Of a stretch of 64,000 nt of DNA, positions 1 to 7,686 are shown one piece after another. Position 1 is the first letter of the stretch; each line of letters starts with the position of its first letter. The position numbers and the translations under genes were made by a program. Source of the stretch: Eubacteriales bacterium (GTDB lineage Bacteria; Bacillota; Clostridia; Oscillospirales; Oscillospiraceae); contig JAUNQI010000003.1 in the NCBI GenBank assembly GCA_030536255.1, positions 60,558 to 124,557 of the forward strand. Reading direction: 5' to 3'. The notes under the pieces are model-generated. The model had not been told where the DNA came from and searched no databases. It saw nothing but the letters and a program-made list of their open reading frames with translations.

Positions 1-175
1 TCTGAATATTACCTATCTTCTGGAAGCAAACGAGACGGAGGAGCTCAGAGTCTGTGAAGGAGAAAACAAAGCTGTTTCCTGGTTTCCCCCGGAAGATGCT
101 CTGAGTGCATCCTCAGAGCCATGGTTTGTTCAGCGAATCTATAAAAAGCTAAACGAAAAAATGCGTACTTTTTAA
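1..175 (+). CDS. Nudix hydrolase, C-terminal fragment (partial, runs in from the left)
   Basis: An open frame (codons starting at base 2) enters from the left edge and ends at TAA 173-175, giving about 57 residues. It reads LNITYLLEA, then ENKAVSWFPPEDAL, then WFVQRIYKKLNEKM. An acidic strand followed by a W-F-x-P-x-E/D-A-L turn and a closing helix is how many Nudix (MutT/ADP-ribose pyrophosphatase-like) proteins end. The Nudix box itself lies outside the window, so substrate and activity cannot be judged. The family call rests on this C-terminal pattern alone. Confidence 0.5.
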   Translation, partial: LNITYLLEANETEELRVCEGENKAVSWFPPEDALSASSEPWFVQRIYKKLNEKMRTF

Positions 176-245
176 GGGTGCTTTCTTCACTTTTAACTGT
201 ATGTTCCGTTTCTCTTTTCTTTATGATAACATTTCATTTCTCTGC

Positions 246-274
246 TTTACAATTGTCTCCTCATCTGCTATTAT
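246..274 (+). promoter_or_regulatory. Sigma-A promoter for mscL
   Basis: -35 TTTACA (246-251), 17-base spacer, -10 TATTAT (269-274). It gives a start site near 281 and a leader of about 38 bases ending in the AAGAGG-like ribosome binding site of mscL. Called by eye. Confidence 0.5.
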
Positions 275-318
275 TGTCAGCAGTTTTACATTTAAAACAA
301 TATATAAGAGGTACTATC

Positions 319-762
319 ATGAAAAAGTTTTTTGAAGAATTCAAACAGTTTATCAGCAAAGGCAATGTCATGGATCTGGCAGTCGGCGTTATCATCGGCG
401 GCGCATTCCAGAGCATTGTAAACTCTCTCGTTAACGACATTCTTATGCCTCTCCTCAGCATGATCACCGGCGGTGTGAATTTTGCCAGCTGGGCAGTTAC
501 TATTGGAAAAGGCGAGCTTGAAAATCCCGCAACTCTCACCTACGGTAACTTTATCTCCGCAATCATCAACTTCCTGCTGATGGCAGTTGTTCTTTTCCTC
601 ATTATCAAGGCTATGAACTCCGCAAAGTCTGCTTTAGCAAAGCCCAAGGCAGAAGTTGAAGAAGAGAAAGTTCCCACCACAAAGATCTGCCCCTTCTGCA
701 AGAGTGAGATCGCTATTGACGCAACCCGTTGCCCGCACTGCACCTCTCAGCTGGACAAGTAA
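319..762 (+). CDS. mscL: Large-conductance mechanosensitive channel MscL with C-terminal zinc ribbon
   Basis: MscL is a homopentameric channel that opens under membrane tension to release solutes during hypo-osmotic shock. The 147-aa product starts MKKFFEEFKQFISKGNVMDL, which matches the amphipathic N-terminal helix of the family. TM1 follows (residues about 17-45, with the conserved LAVGVIIGGAF), then TM2 (about 77-97). After the cytoplasmic linker there is an added segment with CPFC and CPHC pairs, a rubredoxin/zinc-ribbon knuckle not found in the E. coli protein. ATG 319 is chosen because an upstream frame extension lacks a ribosome binding site and is not family-like; AAGAGG lies just upstream. 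The gene stands alone between a promoter and a strong terminator. Confidence 0.93.
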   Translation: MKKFFEEFKQFISKGNVMDLAVGVIIGGAFQSIVNSLVNDILMPLLSMITGGVNFASWAVTIGKGELENPATLTYGNFISAIINFLLMAVVLFLIIKAMNSAKSALAKPKAEVEEEKVPTTKICPFCKSEIAIDATRCPHCTSQLDK

Positions 763-796
763 GCCGCTGCACAGCAAATACTTCAAGTTCCATATC

Positions 797-840
797 TGAA
801 AAAAAGATTTCCCGTCATATTGACAGGAAATCTTTTTTAT
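797..840. terminator. Bidirectional intrinsic terminator between mscL and the convergent capD-like gene
   Basis: AAAAAGATTTCC (801-812) pairs with GGAAATCTTTTT (827-838). An inner GTCA/TGAC pair extends the stem. The A-tract and T-tract on the two sides allow termination from both directions, which fits the convergent genes. Confidence 0.8.
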
Positions 841-855
841 TACTTTTTTCTGAGG

Positions 856-2934
856 TTATGCCTGAGACATTCTGAATTCTCTGGACTCCAGAGCCGTTCG
901 ATTGACCTCTTCCGGAGTCTTAAACGTAGGAACCGTTTCATGAAGCGCAGCTCTGACCGTCTCATCATCCTGCGTTTTGCATACAGACAAGAGGACAGCG
1001 AGTTTATCGGAGATCTCACTTTCACTCAGCGGAGCGCTTCGCTCAACATAGATCATATCGTTATCTGTTTTATCCAGCTCTTCGAAGTTGATCAGCAGTT
1101 CTTCATAAAGCTTTTCTCCGGGACGAAGTCCTGTTTCAACAATATCGATATCCTTATACGGTTCCAGGCCGGACAGACGCACCATATTTTCAGCCAGCTC
1201 AAGGATCGGCATCGGCTTTCCCATATCCAGCGCGAAAAGCTCACCGTTGGAAGATATCGCCCCGCAGGTAAGAACCAGCTGCGTTGCTTCCGGAATCGTC
1301 ATGAAATATCGGATGATACGGCGGTCAGTAATTGTTATGGGTCCTCCCGCAGCGATCTGTTTCTTAAAAAGAGGAACAACGGAGCCGTTGCTTCCGAGGA
1401 CGTTTCCGAAGCGGGTAGCACAGAATTTTGTCGTAATATCCCCCGATTTCGCCTGTTCTCCCGCTTTGGACATTACCAGCATCTCGCACATGCGCTTGGT
1501 AGCCCCCATGATATTCGTGGGATTCACGGCTTTGTCCGTGGAAACCATCAGGAAATTCGCAACCTTATATTTTACAGCACAGTCAACGACATTCTTTGTC
1601 CCGAAGACATTATTTTTCACCGCTTCCACACAGTTATGCTCCATCAAAGGAACATGCTTGTGTGCCGCAGCATGAAGAACGACATCCGGTTTATACGTTT
1701 CAAAAATCCGATCGAGCTTTTCCCGGTCCGTAACCGTACAGATCTCCACATCCAGCGCCAGCGTACTGCCGTACTTCATCTTCAGCTCCTGCTGAACATC
1801 ATAAGCCCCGTTTTCGTATACATCCAGAAGGATCAGCTTCCTCGGGTGCATTCTTGCGATCTGCCTGCAGAGTTCACTTCCTATGGATCCTCCGCCTCCG
1901 GTGACAAGGACCACCTTGTCCGCATAGAAGCGCATGACCTCATCACTCATAAATTCTTTCGCATCACGGAACAGAAGCTCCTCGATATTAAACTCCCGAA
2001 TCGTCCGCTTTCCGAATTCATTCGTCTGAGAAAGAGGATAGTCATACACCAGAATCCGGCATCCGGTAGGCCGGTAGCGCTCATAGAGCTCTGTTTTGCG
2101 CTCAGCGCGCATACGGGGAAGTGCAAAGACAATTTCTTCCACGTTCAGCTCTTTCAGCTTGTCCGAAGCAGCATCGTTTTCCGCAATCACCGGGATGCCA
2201 AAGATCTCTCTTCCGGATTTCGCAGAGTCTCTGTCAATAAAGCACACCGGGACATAAGCCGAATGCTGGTTTGTCATAAGCTCTTTCGCAAGCAAAGCGC
2301 CAATCCTGCCCGCACCGACGATTGCCAGATTATGTCTGTCCGCATTCAGAGAAAGCTCCCGCAGAGACTCTTCAGATTTTCCTCCATTCGCAGAAAGACG
2401 GATCCCTTCATCAGAAGCCCGGTTCTCCGGATCTTCCAGATACAGCCCGGTAAACAGCTTCACAGTTTTTCGGAAAACAGGAAAACTCCACAAACGCCTG
2501 GAGCCATATTCAAAAATATACTGGTAGATCAGCCTTGCCGCCACAGCACCCAGCAGGTCAAACGCAACGATACACACAACACGAAGGAAATTAATCCTGG
2601 CGCTATGCTCAGGAATGATCCGCTGAATGATGTAGTAAATGACCCCGGCACAGAGGTCGGAGATGATCAGCCGGATATACAGACGGCTGCCTCCATATCT
2701 TAAGATCTGCCTGTATACTCTGAAAGCAAAGCGCATCCCGAAAATACATGTCGCTCCGATGATGAACTGGAGAACAATATATACCAGTCTGAGACGGAAC
2801 ACTAACGAGCTGGGATTCAGATACAGAAAGATAAAGATGGCAATAGCAAGGATAGGGAGATCATACAGTACCGCTGTTAAGCTTCTCCCAGAACCTTTTT
2901 TCTCTTCTGAAGTTTTATTAAATACAAATAACAT
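856..2934 (-). CDS. Membrane nucleoside-diphosphate-sugar 4,6-dehydratase (PglF/WbpM/CapD family)
   Basis: Predicted to convert a UDP-N-acetyl-hexosamine to its 4-keto-6-deoxy form at the inner membrane face, the first committed step to amino-deoxy sugars of surface glycans. The 692-aa protein has four N-terminal TM helices (about residues 22-135), a first Rossmann fold (LAIVGAGRIGALLAKEL) and the catalytic SDR domain (VLVTGGGGSIGSEL). The AAHKHVPLME strand and STDKAVNPTNIMGATKR follow. Methionine replaces the usual YxxxK tyrosine (MGATK), which is characteristic of PglF, WbpM and FlaA1. Length matches the membrane form. No clear ribosome binding site precedes the ATG; the gene starts 7 bases after the upstream secreted protein stops, so translation may be coupled. 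Whether the 4- or 5-inverting type is meant cannot be told. Confidence 0.9.
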   Translation of the reverse strand: MLFVFNKTSEEKKGSGRSLTAVLYDLPILAIAIFIFLYLNPSSLVFRLRLVYIVLQFIIGATCIFGMRFAFRVYRQILRYGGSRLYIRLIISDLCAGVIYYIIQRIIPEHSARINFLRVVCIVAFDLLGAVAARLIYQYIFEYGSRRLWSFPVFRKTVKLFTGLYLEDPENRASDEGIRLSANGGKSEESLRELSLNADRHNLAIVGAGRIGALLAKELMTNQHSAYVPVCFIDRDSAKSGREIFGIPVIAENDAASDKLKELNVEEIVFALPRMRAERKTELYERYRPTGCRILVYDYPLSQTNEFGKRTIREFNIEELLFRDAKEFMSDEVMRFYADKVVLVTGGGGSIGSELCRQIARMHPRKLILLDVYENGAYDVQQELKMKYGSTLALDVEICTVTDREKLDRIFETYKPDVVLHAAAHKHVPLMEHNCVEAVKNNVFGTKNVVDCAVKYKVANFLMVSTDKAVNPTNIMGATKRMCEMLVMSKAGEQAKSGDITTKFCATRFGNVLGSNGSVVPLFKKQIAAGGPITITDRRIIRYFMTIPEATQLVLTCGAISSNGELFALDMGKPMPILELAENMVRLSGLEPYKDIDIVETGLRPGEKLYEELLINFEELDKTDNDMIYVERSAPLSESEISDKLAVLLSVCKTQDDETVRAALHETVPTFKTPEEVNRTALESREFRMSQA

Positions 2935-2941
2935 CCGTCAA

Positions 2942-3577
2942 TCAGCCAACTGTAATATCAAAGGTCTGAAGGAAACTGTAAGATCCCGAAGGAAGTCCAT
3001 TCAGTCCGGAAAGAGAATAATTCAGTACATTTGAAGCTGATGCCATACCGGAGACTGAAACCACCTTCACCCCATTATCCGCATTCGACATATTTGCTTT
3101 CAGAGGATTATTTCCGGTAATTTCAACAGAAGCTGTATTTCCTGTAGTACTTCCATCTTTATAAATAGCAGTTGTGAATCCGACTTTTGAGAATTCAGTA
3201 TTATTGTTGAAGTTTTGTTGCTGGACGCCATTAACATAGTATATCGGGTTTAATGTCTGAGTTTTTAATGAAACAATGACCGATCTACCACTGCTAAGCT
3301 CTGAGGACACACCAATCGGAGCAGATCCGGAGAGTCCGGAAGAAAACGAACCGTTAAGTTTTATTGATGCCGGAATAGTCACTGTATAGCTCTCATTGAT
3401 ATCAAAATTTACAGCCATTTGCACTTCCTGAGGTTCCAAGGTACCTGTCCCGGTTATTTCACGTAATCCTGCTGAGTAATCAAGATTTTCTCCTCCGGCA
3501 TTTTCTTCTGCGAATGCTCCGAAACTAAGAGAAAACGTCAGGAGCAATACCTCAAACAATACCAAAAACTTTTTCAT
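2942..3577 (-). CDS. Secreted Ser/Thr/Asn-rich protein of unknown function
   Basis: I do not recognise a named family. The 211-aa product begins with MKKFLVLFEVLLLTFSLSF and a cleavable signal peptide ending about AFA. The mature part is polar (Ser, Gly, Asn, Thr, Val) with repeated short beta-strand patterns such as YTVTIPASIKL and SVIVSLKTQTL, suggesting an immunoglobulin-like or pilin-like beta domain. There are no cysteines, no LPXTG sorting motif and no WxL motif. ATG 3577 is chosen because AAAGGAGAAATT precedes it; an upstream ATG has none. It lies between an anchored protein and the dehydratase on the same strand, so a surface role is inferred. Confidence 0.7.
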   Translation of the reverse strand: MKKFLVLFEVLLLTFSLSFGAFAEENAGGENLDYSAGLREITGTGTLEPQEVQMAVNFDINESYTVTIPASIKLNGSFSSGLSGSAPIGVSSELSSGRSVIVSLKTQTLNPIYYVNGVQQQNFNNNTEFSKVGFTTAIYKDGSTTGNTASVEITGNNPLKANMSNADNGVKVVSVSGMASASNVLNYSLSGLNGLPSGSYSFLQTFDITVG

Positions 3578-3686
3578 AATTTCTCCTTTCATGATATACA
3601 TAAAAATATTAATTCTGTAAAATCAGCATGCTCTTCTTGCCGAACCGTCTTTCTTAACAGTCAGATATATCTTCTCTCCGTCGCCG

Positions 3687-4262
3687 CTATTTTACCGTGA
3701 GCAAAGCCTTCATATCCGCGTTATTCGTCAAAGCAAGTGTTTTCATAAAATACGGCTGGGCATGAAGCACACATTCGTATTCTCCGGCTTCCAGCACATG
3801 GCTGAGCTTTACATCTGAGATTACATTTCCGGGCTCAATCATATCCGTGGAAAACAGGACTTCATAGCCTTGCGGACTGTCATCCGGGAGCCTCATTTCA
3901 TATGAAATATAATACAAACCCGCATTCTTTTCGTTATTTTCCAGATTAATCCCCTCAATAATATCCTTTCCAGCTTCCGCAAAAAACTGAGGTCTGCCGG
4001 AAATAACCACTCCCGGCTCCTCTTCCATTGCTGTGCGCTCTTTTTCTTTTTTCTCCGCCTCTTCTCTCGTCTGCTGGCTGTCATCCAGACTCAGAACAGG
4101 TACATTCTGCACCAAAGAAACCTGCTCCGGACTGTAGCTCATAGCAGAGCTTCCACCTCCACGGTAAAAGAACGCAGCTAAGAAAAACAGGGATAACGAT
4201 GCAAAAAGCAAAAATATAATCAGTAAAACTTTCAAATGACGATCTGAGCGTTTCTTCTTCAT
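3687..4262 (-). CDS. Membrane-anchored extracytoplasmic protein of unknown function
   Basis: The 191-aa product has a basic N-terminus (MKKKRSDRHLK), one hydrophobic helix (about residues 10-33) and a Glu-rich linker (EEAEKKEKERTAMEEE). A beta-rich outer domain follows, with LEAGEYECVLHAQPYF near the end. The pattern of a position such as MIEPGNVISDVKLSHVLEAG is one I associate with a clostridial class of anchored single-domain proteins that occur beside secreted beta-sandwich proteins, as here. ATG 4262 is preferred over an upstream start because GGAAGGGTG precedes it. The 109-base gap to the next gene on the same strand allows one transcript. Confidence 0.65.
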   Translation of the reverse strand: MKKKRSDRHLKVLLIIFLLFASLSLFFLAAFFYRGGGSSAMSYSPEQVSLVQNVPVLSLDDSQQTREEAEKKEKERTAMEEEPGVVISGRPQFFAEAGKDIIEGINLENNEKNAGLYYISYEMRLPDDSPQGYEVLFSTDMIEPGNVISDVKLSHVLEAGEYECVLHAQPYFMKTLALTNNADMKALLTVK

Positions 4263-4320
4263 GTCAACACCCTTCCATTTCTCGGATTCTTGCATGCCGA
4301 GCGGCACGGGAACGTTTTTC

Positions 4321-4349
4321 TTGACAGATATTTACCCTTGTAGTATTAT
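4321..4349 (+). promoter_or_regulatory. Promoter for tRNA-Ser
   Basis: -35 TTGACA (4321-4326), 17-base spacer, -10 TATTAT (4344-4349). It ends 11 bases before the first tRNA base. Confidence 0.75.
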
Positions 4350-4360
4350 AGCAAAGCTAT

Positions 4361-4449
4361 GGAGGAGTACCGAAGTGGTCATAACGGGGCGGTCTTGAAA
4401 ACCGTTAGGGGGCAACCCCACACGGGTTCGAATCCTGTCTCCTCCGCCA
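4361..4449 (+). tRNA. tRNA-Ser (UGA anticodon)
   Basis: Acceptor GGAGGAG (4361-4367) pairs with CTCCTCC (4439-4445). The anticodon loop reads CTTGAAA, giving UGA, which reads UCA serine codons. A long variable arm (GGGGGCAACCCC region) is typical of tRNA-Ser. Discriminator G and CCA are encoded (4446-4449). Confidence 0.95.
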
Positions 4450-4450
4450 T

Positions 4451-4492
4451 AAAAGAAACCGTTGGTCTTTAAGAGCTTCGGTTTCTTTTTCT
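4451..4492 (+). terminator. Intrinsic terminator after tRNA-Ser
   Basis: AAAGAAACCG pairs with CGGTTTCTTT around a roughly 18-base loop and runs into TTTTT. Confidence 0.7.
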
Positions 4493-4598
4493 ATATTCCA
4501 TATAATACAGAAAGCAGATCTGACGCTTTGGTTACAATTTATTTACATTATAAAGTATCAAGTTGAAAAAATCAATAGGAAGCTAAACCGAATCGACA

Positions 4599-4627
4599 TT
4601 GTTTTTTGAAATATAAAACGATATAAT
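4599..4627 (+). promoter_or_regulatory. Promoter whose start site nearly coincides with the next start codon
   Basis: -35 TTGTTT (4599-4604), 17-base spacer, -10 TATAAT (4622-4627). Transcription would begin near 4634, one base before the ATG at 4635, which points to a leaderless message. Confidence 0.6.
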
Positions 4628-4634
4628 TCTATTT

Positions 4635-6215
4635 ATGATAAACAGAAACGAAAAACGAAAATACAGAATTGTCATTGTTCTTCTCTGTCTATTGGCCATT
4701 TCAGTTCGTCTTTACAAATTTGGTTCTGTCCCCGGAGGAATGAATCAGGATGGCGCAATGGCTGCAGTCGATGCGAAGGCACTGGCCCAGTATGGGACAG
4801 ACCGGCTCGGAATGAGATACCCAGTACATCTTACCGCCTGGTCATTCGGACAAATGAGTGCTCTGATGAGTTATCTGATGGCTCCGATAATCCGGCTCGC
4901 CGGGCTGTCTGTTACCTCTGCCCGGATTCCTTCTCTCATCATCAGTCTGGTTGGACTGATCTCTGTTTATTGTTTTTCCAGGGAAGCCCTTGGGGAAAAG
5001 ATCTCATTGGCCGTATTATTTCTTACTGCGATCAGCCCCTGGCACATCATCCAGAGCAGATGGGCACTTGACTGTAACCTTTTCCCTCATTTTCTGTCTG
5101 TCGGTATGCTGTTTCTCTTGCTGGGAACAAAAAAGAAATACTGCTATTATATTTCCATGCTGTTTTTTGGTCTGAGCATGTATTGCTACGGAATCTCCAT
5201 CTACACTGTTCCTCTTTTTCTGGTTTTTTCCGCTGTCTACCTGATTTCCGGAAAGAGGGCAAAAGCTTCAGATATTTTGATCTGTTCAGCGATCTACCTG
5301 CTCATCTCCTGGCCTTTTCTTCTGTGTATGATTATCAACTTTTTCGGGCTGGAGACAATAAAGACTCCGTTCTTTACAATACCGTTTTTCCCGTACACGA
5401 TTCGGTCCGGTGATATCCTCTTTTTCTCGGAAAATCCTTTTTCTCAGCTTCTGCTAAATCTCCGCTGCACATTCACAATATTGTTCCAAAAATATAACGG
5501 CGCTCCCTGCAACGAGGTAAGAGGTTTTGGAACATTATACGTTCTCTCCTTGCCGTTCATCCCCATAGGAGCATTGAAGCTTCTGAAGCATTTCAGGAAC
5601 AATACAGGAGCTGCTCTGACCTGGTTCATGTTTCTTACCGGTCTCTTTGACGGGATCATCACAGCCAATGTAAATATCAACAGAATCAATCTGATTTTTT
5701 ATCCGCTCCTGATTTTTGCAGGAATGGGATTATGCGAAGCAATATCCTTCTTCCATATACTCTCCCCGAAAGCCGGAAAGATTTCCGGCGCATTGATCAT
5801 CGCTGGTTTTATCGCCTCTTTTTCACTCTTTACCTTCCGATATTTCACATCCTATGCTGACGAGATCTCTACCATTTTTATGGAAGATTTCGGTCAGGCT
5901 CTCGTTTCGGTAAAAGAAACGGATTCTGGGAAATACTGCATTACTCCAGACGCTCAATATGATGGATTTTGGTATGTCAGCGAGATCCTGACGCAGTTTT
6001 ATCATGATACCGATGCAAAATTTTATCAGAGCAGTGACTTCAGCAGCAAATACGAGTTCCGGAATCCAGACCCGAATACGGTACCCGATGAGGATACGGT
6101 ATATGTAATTACGGAAGAGTATCTGAATCTCTTCGATGACACTGATTTCACGATCTCACAGTTCGGAAATTTTTACACTGCAATATGCAATAAGCCGCTT
6201 CCCGCAGAAGCGTAA
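4635..6215 (+). CDS. Multi-pass GT-C-like (GT39/ArnT-type) glycosyltransferase family membrane protein
   Basis: Likely uses a polyprenyl-phosphate sugar on the outer membrane face; acceptor unknown. The 526-aa protein has about ten hydrophobic helices spread over the first 410 residues and an extracytoplasmic C-terminal domain. After TM1 comes GGMNQDGAMAAVDAKAL, resembling the first-loop acidic motif of GT39/ArnT/PMT proteins, although the usual D-E pair is Q-D-G. The motif fixes the reading: the next in-frame ATG would remove TM1. No Shine-Dalgarno sequence precedes the ATG and the promoter places transcription start at about 4634. The gene is monocistronic, between tRNA-Ser and a terminator. 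No partner gene identifies the substrate. Confidence 0.7.
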   Translation: MINRNEKRKYRIVIVLLCLLAISVRLYKFGSVPGGMNQDGAMAAVDAKALAQYGTDRLGMRYPVHLTAWSFGQMSALMSYLMAPIIRLAGLSVTSARIPSLIISLVGLISVYCFSREALGEKISLAVLFLTAISPWHIIQSRWALDCNLFPHFLSVGMLFLLLGTKKKYCYYISMLFFGLSMYCYGISIYTVPLFLVFSAVYLISGKRAKASDILICSAIYLLISWPFLLCMIINFFGLETIKTPFFTIPFFPYTIRSGDILFFSENPFSQLLLNLRCTFTILFQKYNGAPCNEVRGFGTLYVLSLPFIPIGALKLLKHFRNNTGAALTWFMFLTGLFDGIITANVNINRINLIFYPLLIFAGMGLCEAISFFHILSPKAGKISGALIIAGFIASFSLFTFRYFTSYADEISTIFMEDFGQALVSVKETDSGKYCITPDAQYDGFWYVSEILTQFYHDTDAKFYQSSDFSSKYEFRNPDPNTVPDEDTVYVITEEYLNLFDDTDFTISQFGNFYTAICNKPLPAEA

Positions 6216-6292
6216 CTCTGAGCGCTTCGCTGAGTAGACACAAAAGGGGCTAAGAAACAGCAGTTCAAACGGGACCTTTCCTGAGAGCAGAA

Positions 6293-6346
6293 CGAAAAAA
6301 TATCGGAAACGGGAAATAATCGTTCCCGTTTCCGGTATTTTTTTCG
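6293..6346. terminator. Strong bidirectional terminator
   Basis: A stem of about 20 base pairs: an A-tract, TATCGGAAACGGGA, a short loop, then TCCCGTTTCCGGTA and a T-tract (6295-6344). It serves both the upstream plus-strand gene and the downstream minus-strand gene. Confidence 0.85.
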
Positions 6347-6380
6347 TTTATATTACGGTATCTTTCACCGAAAAAGTAAA

Positions 6381-7580
6381 TTATTCGGTAGTATAATTAT
6401 CAAAATATCCCTGGATGTATACGATTGGCGTACCTTTATCTCCGGAACCGGAGGTCAGGTCGCAGAGAGAGCCGATCAGATCCGTCAGCCGACGGGGAGT
6501 CGTACCCTCGGAAGCCATTTTACCCACCAGATTGGCATCCTTCTTTTCGATCTCGCCTTTGATTGCCGTTCTGAGTTCTTCACCAGAAAGATCCGCAAAA
6601 TTGTTATCCGCAAGATACTTGATCTTCAGCTCGTTCGGAGTACCATTCAGGCCGGAGGTATAGAACGGAGCAACGACTGGATCGGCAAATTCCCAAATCT
6701 CTCCAACGGGATCTTTAAATGCTCCGTCACCGTAAACCATCACTTCTACATGCTTCCCGGTAGCGTCCAGAATACGGCGCTGTATGTCTTCCACAAGACT
6801 CTGGCATTCTCTCGGGAAAAGCTTTACAGTATCATCCGTAGCTTTATTGGTACCGAGAAGACCGTAATCCTTATTATATCCGCTACCGTTTACCGGGGCG
6901 GAAAGAATATCATCAAGACCAAAGACTCTGGCTGCACCGGCATCCTTCAGGATACGCTTTGTATGAGCCAGTGTATGGATATCGCAGCAGATAATATCTG
7001 AGGTATAATCCAGAATCGCCTTGGGATTATTCGCAAAGATAATCTCGCAGTCAGCTCCGGCTTCACGAATCAGCTGCTCATAGAACTCTACATAATCAAC
7101 ACCGGTAAAACGATGCTTATTATATCCAAAAAGCTCACGGTATCTTTCAAGAGAAAGAACATCCTTATACGGATCAACGCCCTTAGCCTCTACGGTATCA
7201 AGATCGACGAGATGATTACCTACTTCGTCAGCAGGATAGGAAAGCATCAGGACGATTTTCTTCGCGCCCATGGCTATTCCGCGAAGGCAGACAGAGAAAC
7301 GGTTTCGGCTGAGTATCGGGAAGATCAGACCGACAGTTCCGCCTCCAAGCTTATTCTTTACATCCTCAGCAATATCCTGAACAGAAGCATAATTCCCCTG
7401 CGCACGGGCAGCGATAGCTTCCGTCATTGCGATCACATCACGATCACGAACTTTAAAGCCCCATTCGTCATCTTTCGACGCTTCAAGAACGCAATTCGTT
7501 ACGATCTCAGCAAGGTCATCTCCTTCACGAATGATTGGGGCCCGGATCCCACGGGAAACAGTTCCGACCAGACGACTCAT
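6381..7580 (-). CDS. CofE-like (F420-0:gamma-glutamyl ligase family) protein
   Basis: The family archetype adds gamma-linked glutamate to coenzyme F420-0 in archaea and actinobacteria. This 399-aa protein begins with VGTVSRGIRAPIIREGDDLAEIV, matching the N-terminal start of PF01996, which is followed by the DRDVIAMTEAIAARAQGN segment with its conserved metal/GTP-region acidic and Glu residues. It is longer than archaeal CofE and carries a distinct C-terminal half (VMVYGDGAFKDPVGEIWEF). Nothing else in the window concerns F420, and clostridia generally do not make it, so the substrate is probably different. The start is supported by AAAAAGGAGTAATG upstream and by a consensus promoter. Confidence 0.7.
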   Translation of the reverse strand: MSRLVGTVSRGIRAPIIREGDDLAEIVTNCVLEASKDDEWGFKVRDRDVIAMTEAIAARAQGNYASVQDIAEDVKNKLGGGTVGLIFPILSRNRFSVCLRGIAMGAKKIVLMLSYPADEVGNHLVDLDTVEAKGVDPYKDVLSLERYRELFGYNKHRFTGVDYVEFYEQLIREAGADCEIIFANNPKAILDYTSDIICCDIHTLAHTKRILKDAGAARVFGLDDILSAPVNGSGYNKDYGLLGTNKATDDTVKLFPRECQSLVEDIQRRILDATGKHVEVMVYGDGAFKDPVGEIWEFADPVVAPFYTSGLNGTPNELKIKYLADNNFADLSGEELRTAIKGEIEKKDANLVGKMASEGTTPRRLTDLIGSLCDLTSGSGDKGTPIVYIQGYFDNYTTE

Positions 7581-7626
7581 AATTCATTACTCCTTTTTGC
7601 CGTACAGGCAACAAAAATACTTGAGA

Positions 7627-7655
7627 ATTATATTACAACAACTTTTATTTGTAAA
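7627..7655 (-). promoter_or_regulatory. Promoter for the CofE-like gene
   Basis: On the minus strand: -35 TTTACA (7650-7655), 17-base spacer, -10 TATAAT (7627-7632). Confidence 0.65.
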
Positions 7656-7686
7656 TATTTTTTATCCTGAATCATTACAACTTGTG

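Noticed and set aside
820..2703. Long plus-strand open frame of 627 codons opposite the 4,6-dehydratase
   Set aside because: The minus strand encodes a full-length protein with many exact family motifs; the plus frame has no family-like segment, no ribosome binding site and Arg/His/Phe-rich content typical of an antisense shadow.
3593..3621. TTTACA-17-TATATC promoter-like sequence before the secreted-protein gene
   Set aside because: The start site would fall within the ribosome binding site of that gene, leaving too short a leader; its true promoter is not clear.
4361..6215. tRNA-Ser as attachment site for an integrated element
   Set aside because: No integrase and no repeat of the tRNA 3' end was seen downstream.
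6216..6240. Short GAGCGCTTCGCTGAG element, similar to a stretch near 1030
   Set aside because: The stem is only four base pairs and the second copy lies inside a coding region; coincidence is the simplest explanation.
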